Shown here piece by piece: positions 26,227-36,522 of a stretch of DNA of 64,000 bases (its first letter is position 1; every line of letters starts with the position of its first letter). A model generated the notes under the pieces. It did not search any database, was not told the DNA's origin, and saw only the letters and a list, made by a program, of their open reading frames with translations. Made by a program: the position numbers and the translations under genes. This DNA comes from Sulfitobacter sp. DFL-14 (GTDB lineage: Bacteria; Pseudomonadota; Alphaproteobacteria; Rhodobacterales; Rhodobacteraceae). Location: assembly GCF_003335585.1 (NCBI RefSeq), contig NZ_QBFD01000022.1:131081-195080 (forward strand), read 5' to 3'.

Positions 26227-26510
26227 CGCTGCGAATCCAATCTGCCGTTAGGCCCCTCCCTGAACCTCTTGGGCAGCGGCGTCACCCGGTTATACGACAT
26301 TCAGGCGATTTTTTGCGAATCGTGTCACTGGTCGGGCCGGAATGGCCCTTGTTGTCGAATGTCGCACAACTCCGCCTCCTGGCGGCGAATTTTCTGAATC
26401 TTGTCAGTGGGTCGCGCCAGGCATTTCTGGCCCGGACCGGACCTTTGGCGCGGTATGGGGCGAGGTCTGGTGAGCCGACGAAGCTGCCGTCTGTCACTGG
26501 CACCCAGGCC
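26227..26510. other. Intergenic DNA 5' of the YcaD-like gene
   Basis: No gene is supported. It contains a short hairpin GGGCC-GGAAT-GGCCC near 26334 and, from about 26480, a diverged extension of the dispersed repeat described next. It presumably also holds the promoter of the MFS gene. Confidence 0.4.
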
Positions 26511-26824
26511 CGGGACAAGCCGAAGGCGCCGGGCCATCGCCTGCCCGTGCCCCGGGTAGGCGATTTGGTGAGGCAGTCTGTGTCCCCGATGGGATTCATC
26601 ATGGTTGAGAAATTAAGTGGCATGAACCAAGGTCAGCATCGCCCACCCCGGGCAGGCGCTGGCCCGGCTTGCGCTTCGCCTCCAAGGCTCAAGAAGACTC
26701 AATCCCGCCCTTCGCTGCAATTTTCGCGCATGACCGCCTGGCCCCTGCCCCGTCCGTCGGACGTTGCGCTGCGCTTTGGGTCAGCGATGTGACGCAAAAG
26801 TCGGTTTTGCCTGGCAACTGACAC
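26511..26824 (+). repeat. Dispersed intergenic repeat, copy 1
   Basis: About 310 bp shared in the same orientation with 63431-63740. Landmarks common to both are ACAAGCCGAAGGCGCCGGGC, GGTAGGCGATTTGGTGAGGC, GGATTCATCATGGTTGAGAA, GGGCAGGCGCTGGCCCGGCT and GTCGGTTTTGCCTGGC. A hairpin ATCGCCT...AGGCGAT lies near the start. It carries no intact reading frame of recognisable type, and short frames differ between the copies. It ends six bases before the queA stop codon. Confidence 0.65.
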
Positions 26825-26829
26825 TTGTG

Positions 26830-27885
26830 TTACCTTTGACCCGGAATGAGCAAGCTGGAATCCCCGTAGGAGAAAAACCGGTATTCCTCGGCGATTGCAT
26901 GATCATAGATGTCACGGATTGCCTGCGGCCCCATCAGCGCGGAGACCAGCATCATCAGGGTGGATTTCGGCAAATGGAAATTCGTCATCAGCGCATCCGC
27001 GACGTGAAAGCGAAAGCCCGGTGTGATGAAGATATCGGTATCCCCCTCCCAGGGCTTGATCTCCCCCTCCCGCGCCGCGGTCTCGATCAGCCGCAGGGCG
27101 GTTGTCCCCACCGGGATCACCCGGCCACCTGCCGCCTTTGTTGCGGCAATCTCCGATGCGGCCTCTGCGCTGACCTGTCCCCATTCGGCATGCATCTTGT
27201 GCCGGGTGATGTCATCCACCTTGACCGGCAGAAAGGTGCCCGCACCCACATGCAGCGTCACATGGGAAAAACTGACGCCCCTTTCCGCCAGGGCCTCCAG
27301 CAGCGGCGCGTCGAAATGCAGCGATGCGGTGGGGGCCGCGACCGCCCCCGCATGGCGCGCCCAGATGGTCTGGTAATCTGTCCGGTCGCGGGCATCTGCG
27401 GGACGTTTCGCGGCAATATAAGGCGGCAGCGGCATCGCCCCCGCCGCGTTCAGCGCCGCGTCGAAATCCGCGCCCTTGCAGTTGAAGCGCAGATGGCCCT
27501 GCCCCTCGGCCACCGCTTCCAGCGTCGCGTGAAGCTCCGGGCTGAAATCCACCCGCTCGCCCACCTTGAGCTTGCGCAGCGGTTTGATCAGCGTGGCCCA
27601 TGTGCCATCGGCGCGCGGCTCCAGCAGGGTGGCCTCGATCCGGGCGGTGACCTGGCCCTGCGCCGATTGGCGCACCCGGACCCCGGACAGCCGCGCCGGG
27701 ATCACGCGGGTATCGTTCAGCACCAGCCGGTCGCCGGGGCGCAGCCAGTCGGTCAGGTCGGTCACCCGGCAATCGTGCAGCGCGGCCCCATCGGCCACCA
27801 GCAGACGCGCCGAAGACCGCGGCACGGCGGGCCGGGTCGCGATCAATGCCTCGGGCAGGTCGAAATCGAAATCTGACAGTTTCAT
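26830..27885 (-). CDS. queA: S-adenosylmethionine:tRNA ribosyltransferase-isomerase
   Basis: This 351-residue enzyme transfers and isomerises the ribosyl moiety of SAM to preQ1-modified tRNA, giving epoxyqueuosine at position 34. It begins [20 protein letters not shown] and contains [13 protein letters not shown] (about 55-67), LPLPPYI-like [24 protein letters not shown], the [18 protein letters not shown] block and the C-terminal [17 protein letters not shown]. The length is normal (about 350). Start ATG 27885 has AAAAAGG upstream. It is a single gene flanked by repeats on both sides. Confidence 0.95.
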   Translation of the reverse strand: MKLSDFDFDLPEALIATRPAVPRSSARLLVADGAALHDCRVTDLTDWLRPGDRLVLNDTRVIPARLSGVRVRQSAQGQVTARIEATLLEPRADGTWATLIKPLRKLKVGERVDFSPELHATLEAVAEGQGHLRFNCKGADFDAALNAAGAMPLPPYIAAKRPADARDRTDYQTIWARHAGAVAAPTASLHFDAPLLEALAERGVSFSHVTLHVGAGTFLPVKVDDITRHKMHAEWGQVSAEAASEIAATKAAGGRVIPVGTTALRLIETAAREGEIKPWEGDTDIFITPGFRFHVADALMTNFHLPKSTLMMLVSALMGPQAIRDIYDHAIAEEYRFFSYGDSSLLIPGQR

Positions 27886-27920
27886 GGTGCGCCTTTTTCC
27901 GGGTCGTCTATCGCGTCTGA

Positions 27921-28012
27921 CGAAATACCTGAAGCATCAGCTATCAGGTAACGCATTGAAATCTCTGATTTCAGGCAGCGTTACGTGATGCAGGTTTTCG
28001 CATGACGCTTTA
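27921..28012 (-). repeat. REP-like hairpin repeat upstream of queA
   Basis: A long imperfect hairpin (27928-27994): CCTGAAGCATCA pairs with TGATGC-AGG, GTAACGC (27948-27954) with GCGTTAC (27978-27984), and GAAATC-TCT-GATTTC forms the tip. The right end TTTTCGCATGACGCTTTA (27995-28012) occurs exactly inverted at 40602-40619, and the shared blocks GCATCAGCTA and CGAAATACCT are kept in the same order. It runs into the MITE copy that starts at 28011. Confidence 0.55.
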
Positions 28013-28380
28013 GGTCGTGTTGACGTTCATCTTCGCCCACCCGTTTCAGTCCAAAATTGCTCAGTTCCAGGCAAGAGAGCGCGGAATAGCCAGCTATTTC
28101 AAGCTCTCTTTGCGCGCCCCGCCTTGAAATTGAAGCGCCAATACCCTGCCGCGCTACGCGCTCCGGGGACATTGGCGATGTGATTTACCTTATAGTAAAG
28201 GCGGGACGCTGTAACGCAGAAATGGGCAATTTTGGCGAAACCCCTTCGGGGCGCGGCGGATTTTGCCTCTGCCATCCCGGATGTTCGCTTCCAATGATCA
28301 CATTGCTGCGTTCACATCAGGGCGCCAGCGGCAAAATCCGTCTCGCGCGGGTGGGCGATAATGAACGTCAGCACGACCTA
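28011..28380 (-). mobile_element. MITE-like element, copy A
   Basis: About 370 bp bounded by TTAG (28010-28013) and CTAG (28378-28381), with terminal inverted repeats GGTCGTGTTGACGTTCAT...ATGAACGTCAGCACGACC plus an inner GCCCACCC/GGGTGGGC match. It is an inverted copy of 28611-28983. The interior includes a palindromic core 28113-28214 also found at 52292-52393. It has no transposase, so it would depend on one elsewhere. YTAR-type flanks are those of IS5-family targets, which makes that family the likely source (inference). Confidence 0.65.
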
Positions 28381-28381
28381 G

Positions 28382-28610
28382 TATGGCGGAAACGAAATGC
28401 GCACCATTTCCCACTGCCCCCGGATCGCTTGCGATCCGGTTCGCACCCGACCCCGCCCCCCAGGGCGGGTGCGAAACTCCAACCTCGCAAGATGCTGCGA
28501 ACTATGGAAAAAGTGAAAATGTCTCGCCAAATGGTGGGCCGCCCTCGGTGCCGGGTGCGAACCTGCCGTTGAGAGCTGCATTCAATGAACCGAACTTTGA
28601 GTCCGGGTGA
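28382..28610. other. Spacer between the two MITE copies
   Basis: About 229 bp without a credible gene. It contains a hairpin TTCGCACCCG...CGGGTGCGAA around 28440-28475 and scattered repeats of GGGTGCGAA. It may be the remainder of the original ilvE/queA intergenic region or another inserted piece. Confidence 0.35.
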
Positions 28611-28983
28611 CTAGGGCCTGTGGACATTCATTTTCGACCACCCGCGCGAGTCGGATTTTGCCGCTGGCGCCCTGATGTGAGCGCAGCAATGTGATCATTG
28701 GAAGCGAACATCCGGGATGGCGGAGCCAAAATCCGCCGCGCCCCGCAGGGGTTTCGCCAAAATTGCCCATTTCTGCGTTACAGCGTTCCGCCTTTACTAT
28801 AAGGTAAATCACATCGCCAATGTCCCGGGAGCGCGTAGCGCGGCAGGGTATTGGCGCTTCAATTTCAAGGCGGGGCGCGCAAAGAGAGCTTGAAATAGCT
28901 GGCTATTCCTGCGCTCTCTTGCCTGGAACTGAGCAATTTTGAACTGAAACGGGTGGGCGAAAATGAACGTCCACAGACCCTAG
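28611..28983 (+). mobile_element. MITE-like element, copy B
   Basis: About 373 bp, bounded on both sides by CTAG (28611-28614 and 28980-28983), consistent with a 4-bp target duplication. The terminal inverted repeats are GGCCTGTGGACATTCATTTT at the left and its inverted partner AAAATGAACGTCCACAGACC at the right. Its body matches copy A in inverse orientation over its full length with scattered substitutions. Its right end lies nine bases from the ilvE start codon, so the element supplies part of the ilvE leader. Confidence 0.68.
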
Positions 28984-28992
28984 GAAGACAGC

Positions 28993-29868
28993 ATGGCCAC
29001 CGGCACCAACATCAAGACCTATTTCAACGGCCAGTGGCATGACGGCGACCGCATGATCATGAACGCGGCGGACCATGGCGCCTGGCTGGGCACCACCGTA
29101 TTCGACGGCGCGCGGCTGTTCGACGGGATGTCGCCCGACCTCGACAAGCACTGCGCCCGCATCAACCGCTCTGCCGCTGCGCTGATGATCACCCCCACGG
29201 TGGAACCCGACACGATGGTCGCGCTGATCCGCGAAGGCCTGGAAAGCTATGGCAAGGACCAGTCGGTCTATATCCGGCCGATGTACTGGGCGCTGGAAGG
29301 CGACGACCTGGGCGTCGTGCCGCGCGCCGGTTCCACCGGCTTTGCCATCTCGCTTGAGGAAATTCCGATGGCCCCGCCGGAAGCGGCCACAACCCTCACC
29401 CGCACCCGGTTCCGCCGCCCCGTGCTGGAGGACAATGTGGTCAACGCCAAGGCGGGCTGTCTTTACCCCAACAATGCCCGGATGCTGAACGAGGCGCGCT
29501 CAAAAGGCTTTGGCAACGCGCTGGTCGCGGATGCGATGGGCAATGTCGCGGAAACCGCGACCGCCAATATCTTCATGGTCAGGGACGGCGAGGTCTTCAC
29601 CCCCATCCCCAACGGCACCTTCCTGGCCGGGATCACCCGCGCGCGGCACATCTCCAACCTCAGGGCCGATGGCCTGAAAGTGCATGAAACCGTGCTGTCG
29701 TTCGAGGATTTCCATGCCGCCGACGAGGTATTCCTCTCGGGCAACATGATGAAGGTCACGCCGGTCAGCGCCTTCGATGACACCACCTATGAAATCGGCC
29801 CCAACGCCAACCCGGTCACCCGGCGCGCGCGGGCGCTGTATTGGGATTGGGCCGCGTCGCAGGCCTAG
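28993..29868 (+). CDS. ilvE: Branched-chain amino acid aminotransferase
   Basis: This 291-residue fold-type IV PLP enzyme catalyses the last step of Val, Leu and Ile synthesis and the first step of their breakdown. It begins MATGTNIKTYFNGQWHDGDR. The PLP lysine is in VVNAKAGCLYPNNARML (about residue 152), with DAMGNVAETATANIFMV (glutamate and phosphate-binding loop) and LSGNMMKVTPV (late phosphate loop). Length is typical of class IV enzymes (about 290-310). The ribosome binding site AGGAAG at 28982-28987 overlaps the end of MITE copy B, so transcription and translation initiation may have been rewired by that insertion. It provides the transamination step ahead of the valine pathway genes at 13-16 kb. 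Confidence 0.93.
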   Translation: MATGTNIKTYFNGQWHDGDRMIMNAADHGAWLGTTVFDGARLFDGMSPDLDKHCARINRSAAALMITPTVEPDTMVALIREGLESYGKDQSVYIRPMYWALEGDDLGVVPRAGSTGFAISLEEIPMAPPEAATTLTRTRFRRPVLEDNVVNAKAGCLYPNNARMLNEARSKGFGNALVADAMGNVAETATANIFMVRDGEVFTPIPNGTFLAGITRARHISNLRADGLKVHETVLSFEDFHAADEVFLSGNMMKVTPVSAFDDTTYEIGPNANPVTRRARALYWDWAASQA

Positions 29869-29960
29869 GCTGACAGGCACGATCCGTTGCGACATGCCAC
29901 AGTTTGCGATTGCCCTGTTCTGCCCCAGGGGTCATGATCGCGCCTGTAAGGGAGACCCAG

Positions 29961-30419
29961 ATGCGCAAGTTCCTCGTGGTGCTGGACGACAGCACCGAAT
30001 GCCTTAACGCGATGCGTTTCGCGGCGTTGCGCGCCGCGCGCACAGGTGGCGGCGTGACCGTTCTGGCGGTGATTCCGCCGGACGAGTTCAACCATTGGAT
30101 CGGCGTGGGCGACATCATGCGTCAGGAAGCCCGCGAGCGGATTGAGGTCCATTTCGAGGTCTTTGCCAAATGGATGCGTGACAAGCAGGGCGTGGACCCT
30201 GACCTGGTCATCCGCGAGGGCGAGCCGACGGATGAGATCATCGCCCATATCGCCGAGGATTCCGACATCGGCGTCCTGGTCCTCGGGGCCTCTGCGGACA
30301 AGAAAAAGGGGCCCGGACCGCTGGTGACCCAGATGTCGCGCTCGGCGGGGTCACTGCCGGTGCCGGTCACCATCGTCCCCGGCGACATGAGCAAGGAGCG
30401 GCTTGAAGCGATCAGCTGA
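29961..30419 (+). CDS. Universal stress protein (UspA family)
   Basis: This 152-residue protein begins MRKFLVVLDDSTECLNAMRF. The nucleotide-binding signature is GVLVLGASADKKKGPGPLVTQMSR (about residues 113-136), a G-x2-G-x9-G-type loop followed by VPVTIVPG. Asp residues DD at 9-10 occupy the ATP-contact position. It is cytosolic and likely binds ATP. The start at 29961 has AAGGGAGA upstream. It follows ilvE by 92 bp on the same strand. Confidence 0.88.
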   Translation: MRKFLVVLDDSTECLNAMRFAALRAARTGGGVTVLAVIPPDEFNHWIGVGDIMRQEARERIEVHFEVFAKWMRDKQGVDPDLVIREGEPTDEIIAHIAEDSDIGVLVLGASADKKKGPGPLVTQMSRSAGSLPVPVTIVPGDMSKERLEAIS

Positions 30420-30436
30420 GCCGCCCCTTTTCGCGA

Positions 30437-30802
30437 TCAGGCCGCCGAACGCGCCTTGGTGGCGGCAGGGGGCCGATTGAGGTTCTGGCCCCTTGGTGCT
30501 GCGGGGCGTCTTGCGCTGCGCAACATCACAGGCCCGATCAACGCCGCCAGCGCCATCAGCGCCAGGGCGACAAGCGCCGCTTCGAGGCTGAAGCTCTCCA
30601 CCGCCCTGCCCGGCGCAAGGGCTGCCCTGACAAACAGGCCCAGGCTGAGCGGGCCAAGCATGGTCAGCACTACACAGGTCAACATGCTGAGCCCCGGCAG
30701 ACGGGTCCAGCGGGCCGGTTCCGCACGCCGATGCGCGCTGTAGGCCCAGCAATACATCAAGACCGTCACGCTTGCCGCGCTCAGGCCCAGAACAATGTCC
30801 AT
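30437..30802 (-). CDS. Two-to-three-span membrane protein, unknown function
   Basis: A 121-residue protein beginning MDIVLGLSAASVTVLMYCWAYS. Hydrophobic segments are at about residues 3-19, 38-60 and 72-94, followed by a basic tail (ARRPAAPRGQNLNRPPAATKARSAA). Start ATG 30802 follows GGAGAAGGAA; starts further upstream have no ribosome binding site. It is convergent with the universal stress protein gene. I do not recognise a family. Confidence 0.6.
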   Translation of the reverse strand: MDIVLGLSAASVTVLMYCWAYSAHRRAEPARWTRLPGLSMLTCVVLTMLGPLSLGLFVRAALAPGRAVESFSLEAALVALALMALAALIGPVMLRSARRPAAPRGQNLNRPPAATKARSAA

Positions 30803-31033
30803 TTCCTTCTCCATGAAAAGGGACAGTGCAGTGCGGGCGTGTCCGCGACTCATGTCCCGATGGGCATGGAAATACGCCTGTCCGGAGGGAACTCAAAACA
30901 CTATTTCAGCGCCGCCCGCCCCCTGGTCGCACCGCCCGCCGGGGCGGGGCACCCGATTTAGAATCATTCCAGACATCTTGACTTGGCGGCCCTCAACCCG
31001 CATATCTATGATAACCAGAGATAGGGGAAAACC

Positions 31034-31594
31034 ATGTTTATCCAGACCGAATCCACGCCGAACCCCGCGACGCTGAAATTCCTGCCGGGCCAGTCCGTGC
31101 TTGAGATGGGCACAGCCGATTTCCCCACAGCGGATACGGCGCAGACCTCGCCGCTGGCAACACGGCTTTTTGCGGTCGACGGGGTGACCGGCGTCTTTTT
31201 CGGCACCGACTTCGTGACCGTGACAAAGGCGGACGCGGTGGAATGGGACCATGTGAAACCCGCCCTGCTCGGCGCGATCATGGAACATTACCAATCCGGT
31301 GAAAGCGTCATGGCCGAGGATCACAAGGCCACCTCCGGCCATGCCGATCACACTGGCGAAGACGGCGAAATCGTCGGCCAGATCAAAGAGTTGCTGGACA
31401 GCCGCGTGCGCCCTGCCGTGGCGCAGGACGGCGGCGACATCACCTTCCACGGCTTCGACCGGGGCGTGGTCTACCTGCACATGCAGGGCGCCTGCGCGGG
31501 CTGCCCCTCCTCCACCCTGACCCTCAAGATGGGGATCGAGAACCTGCTGCGCCACTACATCCCCGAAGTGACAGAGGTGCGTCCGGTTGCCTGA
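31034..31594 (+). CDS. nfuA: NfuA-type Fe-S cluster carrier
   Basis: This 186-residue protein begins MFIQTESTPNPATLKFLPGQ, the Nfu N-terminal domain. Its C-terminal NifU domain (about 110-183) contains RVRPAVAQDGGDITFHGF and the cluster-binding Cys-x2-Cys motif GACAGCPSS (Cys about 153 and 156). It delivers 4Fe-4S clusters to target apo-enzymes in the cytosol; the sdhB cluster protein in this window is a possible client. It overlaps the start of tsaB by eight bases, and the order nfu-tsaB-rimI indicates one operon. Confidence 0.92.
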   Translation: MFIQTESTPNPATLKFLPGQSVLEMGTADFPTADTAQTSPLATRLFAVDGVTGVFFGTDFVTVTKADAVEWDHVKPALLGAIMEHYQSGESVMAEDHKATSGHADHTGEDGEIVGQIKELLDSRVRPAVAQDGGDITFHGFDRGVVYLHMQGACAGCPSSTLTLKMGIENLLRHYIPEVTEVRPVA

Positions 31595-32213
31595 CAACCA
31601 CGGCGCAGGGCCTTTGGTACTGGCATTCGACACATCGGCCGCGCATTGCGCGGCCGCTTTGCTGTCGGGTGACCGGATCCTCGCCTCGGTGCATGAGGAC
31701 ATGGCCAAGGGCCAGGCAGAGCGCCTGATGGACCTCTGCGCCGGGGTGCTGGAAAGCGCCAACAAAAGCTACAGCGATCTGGACGCCATCGGCGTGGGCA
31801 TCGGGCCGGGCAATTTCACCGGCATCCGCATCGGCGTTTCCGCAGCGCGGGGCCTTGCGCTGGGTCTGGGCATTCCCGCCGTCGGCGTGTCGAACTTTGA
31901 CGCCCTGCGCCATGGCACAAGTGGCCCCTGCGCCTGCGCCGTCGATGCACGGCGCGGGCAGGTCTATCTGCAAGGTTTTGAAAACCCGTCACTTTCTCAG
32001 ACCCCGGCACTGTTCGACAGCACCGCATTGCCCGCATTCGACGGCCCGCTGATCGGCGCGGGTGGCCAGCCCCCGATCCACCCGGTGGCCGAGGCCATCG
32101 CCCATCTTGCGGCCCGCCGCCATGCCACCACCACGCAACGGCCCGCGCCCCTGTACCTGCGGCCTGCCGATGCCGCCCCGGCCCGCGACGCCCCGCCGAC
32201 CGTCCTGCCATGA
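31587..32213 (+). CDS. tsaB: tRNA threonylcarbamoyladenosine synthesis protein TsaB
   Basis: This 208-residue member of the ASKHA superfamily begins MPDNHGAGPLVLAFDTSAAHCAAAL. The LxFDTS(x)xxCxAAL opening and the segment GVGIGPGNFTGIRIGVSAARGLALGLGIP (residues about 70-98) are the TsaB signature. It is a scaffold subunit with TsaD and TsaE for t6A37 synthesis on tRNA. The TTG start at 31587 lies inside nfuA, with GAGGTG upstream. The C-terminal part is shorter than the E. coli protein (231), which is common in alphaproteobacteria. It shares ATGA with rimI. Confidence 0.9.
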   Translation: MPDNHGAGPLVLAFDTSAAHCAAALLSGDRILASVHEDMAKGQAERLMDLCAGVLESANKSYSDLDAIGVGIGPGNFTGIRIGVSAARGLALGLGIPAVGVSNFDALRHGTSGPCACAVDARRGQVYLQGFENPSLSQTPALFDSTALPAFDGPLIGAGGQPPIHPVAEAIAHLAARRHATTTQRPAPLYLRPADAAPARDAPPTVLP

Positions 32214-32638
32214 CCCCGGCACGGCTGGCAGAATTGCACGCGGCGGCCTTTACCCATGAGCGCCCCTGGTCCGCCCCTGAAATGGCCAGCCTGCTGGACA
32301 GCCCGCATGTCACCCTGCTGCCCCATCCGCATGGCTTTGCCCTGACCCGGCTGATCCTGGACGAGGCCGAATTGCTGACCCTGGCGGTGGACCCCGCACA
32401 CCAGCGCCAGGGCATCGGGGACAGCCTGATGCAAAGCTGGCTCGACCGGCTTGAAACCCGCGCCGCCACCGCCTTTCTTGAGGTTGCCGCCGACAACACC
32501 CCGGCCCGCACGCTCTATCAGCGCCACGGCTTTGCGGTGATCAGCACGCGCCCGGGATATTACCGCCGCACCCCCGGCCCGAATGCCGACGCCCTGATCA
32601 TGCAGCGCTACCTTCCGTGCGGTAAGCTCCGCGATTAA
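32210..32638 (+). CDS. rimI: Ribosomal protein S18 alanine N-acetyltransferase-type GNAT
   Basis: This 142-residue acetyltransferase begins MTPARLAELHAAAFTHERPW. The acetyl-CoA loop is AVDPAHQRQGIGDSLMQSWL (Q/RxxGxG/A at about 64-69), followed by FLEVAADNTPARTLYQRHGFAV, the RimI motif EVRxxNxxAxxLYxxxGF. It acetylates the N-terminus of S18 in the best known case. The start overlaps the tsaB stop (ATGA), a pairing common in bacteria. Confidence 0.87.
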   Translation: MTPARLAELHAAAFTHERPWSAPEMASLLDSPHVTLLPHPHGFALTRLILDEAELLTLAVDPAHQRQGIGDSLMQSWLDRLETRAATAFLEVAADNTPARTLYQRHGFAVISTRPGYYRRTPGPNADALIMQRYLPCGKLRD

Positions 32639-32764
32639 GCCCCAATGGTCACAGAAAGCTGTTGACCCTCCCCCCTGCCTGCGCCCTAAATTGATCCTGA
32701 TCATCTGATCTTGGGCAGGGTGCCGCAAGCGCCCCGCCCCAACATGAAAAACTGGGAGACTGAT

Positions 32765-33760
32765 ATGACCCTTATGACCAAATTCATGGGTGCCGTCGCC
32801 GCCACCGCGCTTTGCGCCGGTGCCGCACTGGCCGAACCCGCACTGATCTTTGACCTTGGCGGCAAATTCGACAAAAGCTTCAACGAAGCCGCTTTTGGCG
32901 GTGCGCAGCGCTGGGCCGAGGAAACCGGCGGCACCTTCCGCGAAATCGAACTGCAATCCGAAGCGCAGCGCGAACAGGCCCTGCGCCGTTTCGCCGAAGC
33001 GGGCAACAATCCCATCGTGATGACCGGCTTTGCCTTTGGTGACGTGCTCAGCCAGGTCGCGCCCGATTACCCCGAAACCGATTTCGCGATCATCGACATG
33101 GTGGTGGATCAACCCAACGTCCGCTCCGTCGTGTTCAACGAACACGAAGGGTCCTATCTGGTCGGCATGATGGCGGCCATGGCCTCCGAATCGAACACCG
33201 TCGGCTTCATCGGCGGCATGGACATCCCGCTGATCCGCAAGTTCGCCTGCGGCTATGCACAGGGCGTCAAGGCGGCCAATCCGGATGCAACAGTCGTTGC
33301 CAACATGACCGGCACCACACCCGCCGCCTGGAACGACCCGGTGAAAGGCTCCGAACTGACCAAGGCGCAGATCTCACAGGGTGCTGATGTGGTCTATGCC
33401 GCTGCCGGCGGCACCGGCGTGGGCGTTCTCCAGACCGCTGCCGACGAGGGGATCCTCTCCATCGGTGTGGACAGCAACCAGAACCACCTGCACCCCGGCA
33501 AGGTCCTGACCTCCATGCTCAAGCGCGTCGACAACGCGGTCTACCAGGCCTTCACCGACGGCCCCGGCATGGAAAAGGGCTTTAACGTCATGGGCGTTGC
33601 CAATGGCGGCATCGGCTATGCGATGGACGAAAACAACGCCGACCTGGTGACCGAAGAGATGCAGACCGCCGTGGACGCAGCAGCGGCACAAATTGCGGAC
33701 GGCTCGCTTCAGGTCCACGACTACATGTCCGACGACACCTGCCCCGCGCTGGACTTCTAA
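32765..33760 (+). CDS. BMP-family ABC transporter substrate-binding protein
   Basis: This 331-residue periplasmic protein has a signal peptide (MTLMTKFMGAVAATALCAGAALA, cleaved before EPAL). The mature part carries the BMP/PnrA family features DLGGKFDKSFNEAAFGG (about 28-44, with the conserved D-x-S-F-N), PIVMTGFAFGDVL, VGFIGGMDIPLIRKFACGYAQGVKAANP, and GADVVYAAAGGTGVGVLQTA. BMP proteins bind purine nucleosides, so guanosine/adenosine or similar uptake is likely. It is the first gene of a four-gene importer operon; GGGAGA precedes the ATG. Confidence 0.92.
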   Translation: MTLMTKFMGAVAATALCAGAALAEPALIFDLGGKFDKSFNEAAFGGAQRWAEETGGTFREIELQSEAQREQALRRFAEAGNNPIVMTGFAFGDVLSQVAPDYPETDFAIIDMVVDQPNVRSVVFNEHEGSYLVGMMAAMASESNTVGFIGGMDIPLIRKFACGYAQGVKAANPDATVVANMTGTTPAAWNDPVKGSELTKAQISQGADVVYAAAGGTGVGVLQTAADEGILSIGVDSNQNHLHPGKVLTSMLKRVDNAVYQAFTDGPGMEKGFNVMGVANGGIGYAMDENNADLVTEEMQTAVDAAAAQIADGSLQVHDYMSDDTCPALDF

Positions 33761-33764
33761 GCGC

Positions 33765-35390
<1,626 letters not shown>

Positions 35391-35391
35391 C

Positions 35392-36522
35392 ATGGACGTG
35401 ATGCCAAAATGGGCCGAAGTGGTCCTTGTCCCGCTGATCTCGCTCCTGCTGGCGGCGATCATCTCGGCGCTGGTGATCCTGGCCATCGGAGAAGACCCCG
35501 TGGCGGCGACCAAGCTGATGGTCGAAGGGGCCGTGGGCTCCGTGCGCGGCTGGGGCTATACGCTTTATTACGCGACGAATTTCATCTTTACCGGGCTTGC
35601 GGTTGCCGTGGCCTTCCATGCGCGGCTGTTCAACATCGGCGGCGAGGGTCAGGCGATGCTGGGCGGTCTTGGCGTGGCGCTGGCGCTGCTGTTCATCCCC
35701 TGGCCGCACTGGACCATCGGTCTGATTGCCGCCTCGCTGGGGGCTGCGGTCTTTGGGGCCGCATGGGCCTTCATTCCCGCCTACCTGCAGGCCAAACGCG
35801 GAAGCCATATCGTGATCACCACGATCATGTTCAACTTCATCGCCTCCGCCCTGCTGATCTATCTGCTGAACGAATTCCTCAAGCCCGTGGGCCAGGCCGA
35901 CCCGTCCAGCGCACGCTTTGCGCCTCACCTTGACCTGCCGACGCTGAACTCCGTGCTGACCGGCATGGGCATCAAGGCCTCCAAGGACGACAGCGTGAAC
36001 GTCACCTTCCTGATCGCCCTGGCCAGCGCCGTGGCGGTCTGGGTGCTGATGTGGCGCACCAGGCTGGGCTATGAGATCCGCGCCTTCGGCCATTCGGAAT
36101 CGGCGGCGAAATACGCGGGCATCAACCCGGTGCGCATCACCGTGATCACCATGCTGATCTCGGGCGGGCTGGCCGGGCTGATGGGGGTGAACACCGTCAT
36201 GGGCGAAAGCGAAAAACTGCTGCTGAACTCGACCGAAGGAGCAGGCTTCATCGGCATCGCCGTGGCGCTGATGGGGCGCAGCCACCCGGTGGGCGTGGTG
36301 ATCGCCGCGATCCTCTTTGGCTTTCTCTACCAGGGCGGGGCGGAACTCGCGCTCTGGACCAGCATCCCGCGCGAATTGATCGTGGTGATCCAGGCGCTGG
36401 TGATCCTGTTCACCGGGGCGCTGGACAACATGGTGCGGATGCCGCTTGAACGCATGTTCCTCGCCGCCCGCCTGCGCCGCGCGCCCGGCCCCGAACGCAA
36501 ACCGGCGGAGCCTGCGAAATAA
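35392..36522 (+). CDS. Nucleoside-type ABC importer permease 1
   Basis: This 376-residue inner membrane protein has about ten hydrophobic segments, begins MDVMPKWAEVVLVPLISLLL, and contains LFNIGGEGQAMLGGLGVALAL (about 77-97). This is the conserved N-I-G-x-E-G-Q motif of the BPD_transp_2 (LivHM/YufP) family. The C-terminal loop is SHPVGVVIAAILFGFLYQGG. It forms the channel with permease 2. The start is one base after the ATPase stop; the stop overlaps the next start (TAATG). Confidence 0.93.
   Translation: MDVMPKWAEVVLVPLISLLLAAIISALVILAIGEDPVAATKLMVEGAVGSVRGWGYTLYYATNFIFTGLAVAVAFHARLFNIGGEGQAMLGGLGVALALLFIPWPHWTIGLIAASLGAAVFGAAWAFIPAYLQAKRGSHIVITTIMFNFIASALLIYLLNEFLKPVGQADPSSARFAPHLDLPTLNSVLTGMGIKASKDDSVNVTFLIALASAVAVWVLMWRTRLGYEIRAFGHSESAAKYAGINPVRITVITMLISGGLAGLMGVNTVMGESEKLLLNSTEGAGFIGIAVALMGRSHPVGVVIAAILFGFLYQGGAELALWTSIPRELIVVIQALVILFTGALDNMVRMPLERMFLAARLRRAPGPERKPAEPAK

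Noticed and set aside
26600-26830. Short frames in the dispersed repeat (for example one beginning MTAWPLPRPSD)
   Set aside because: The frames differ between the two repeat copies, end at different places and have no ribosome binding sites.
28382-28610. Possible CRISPR-like repeats between the MITE copies (recurring GGGTGCGAA)
   Set aside because: The motif is short and irregularly spaced, and no regular spacer pattern or cas gene is present.
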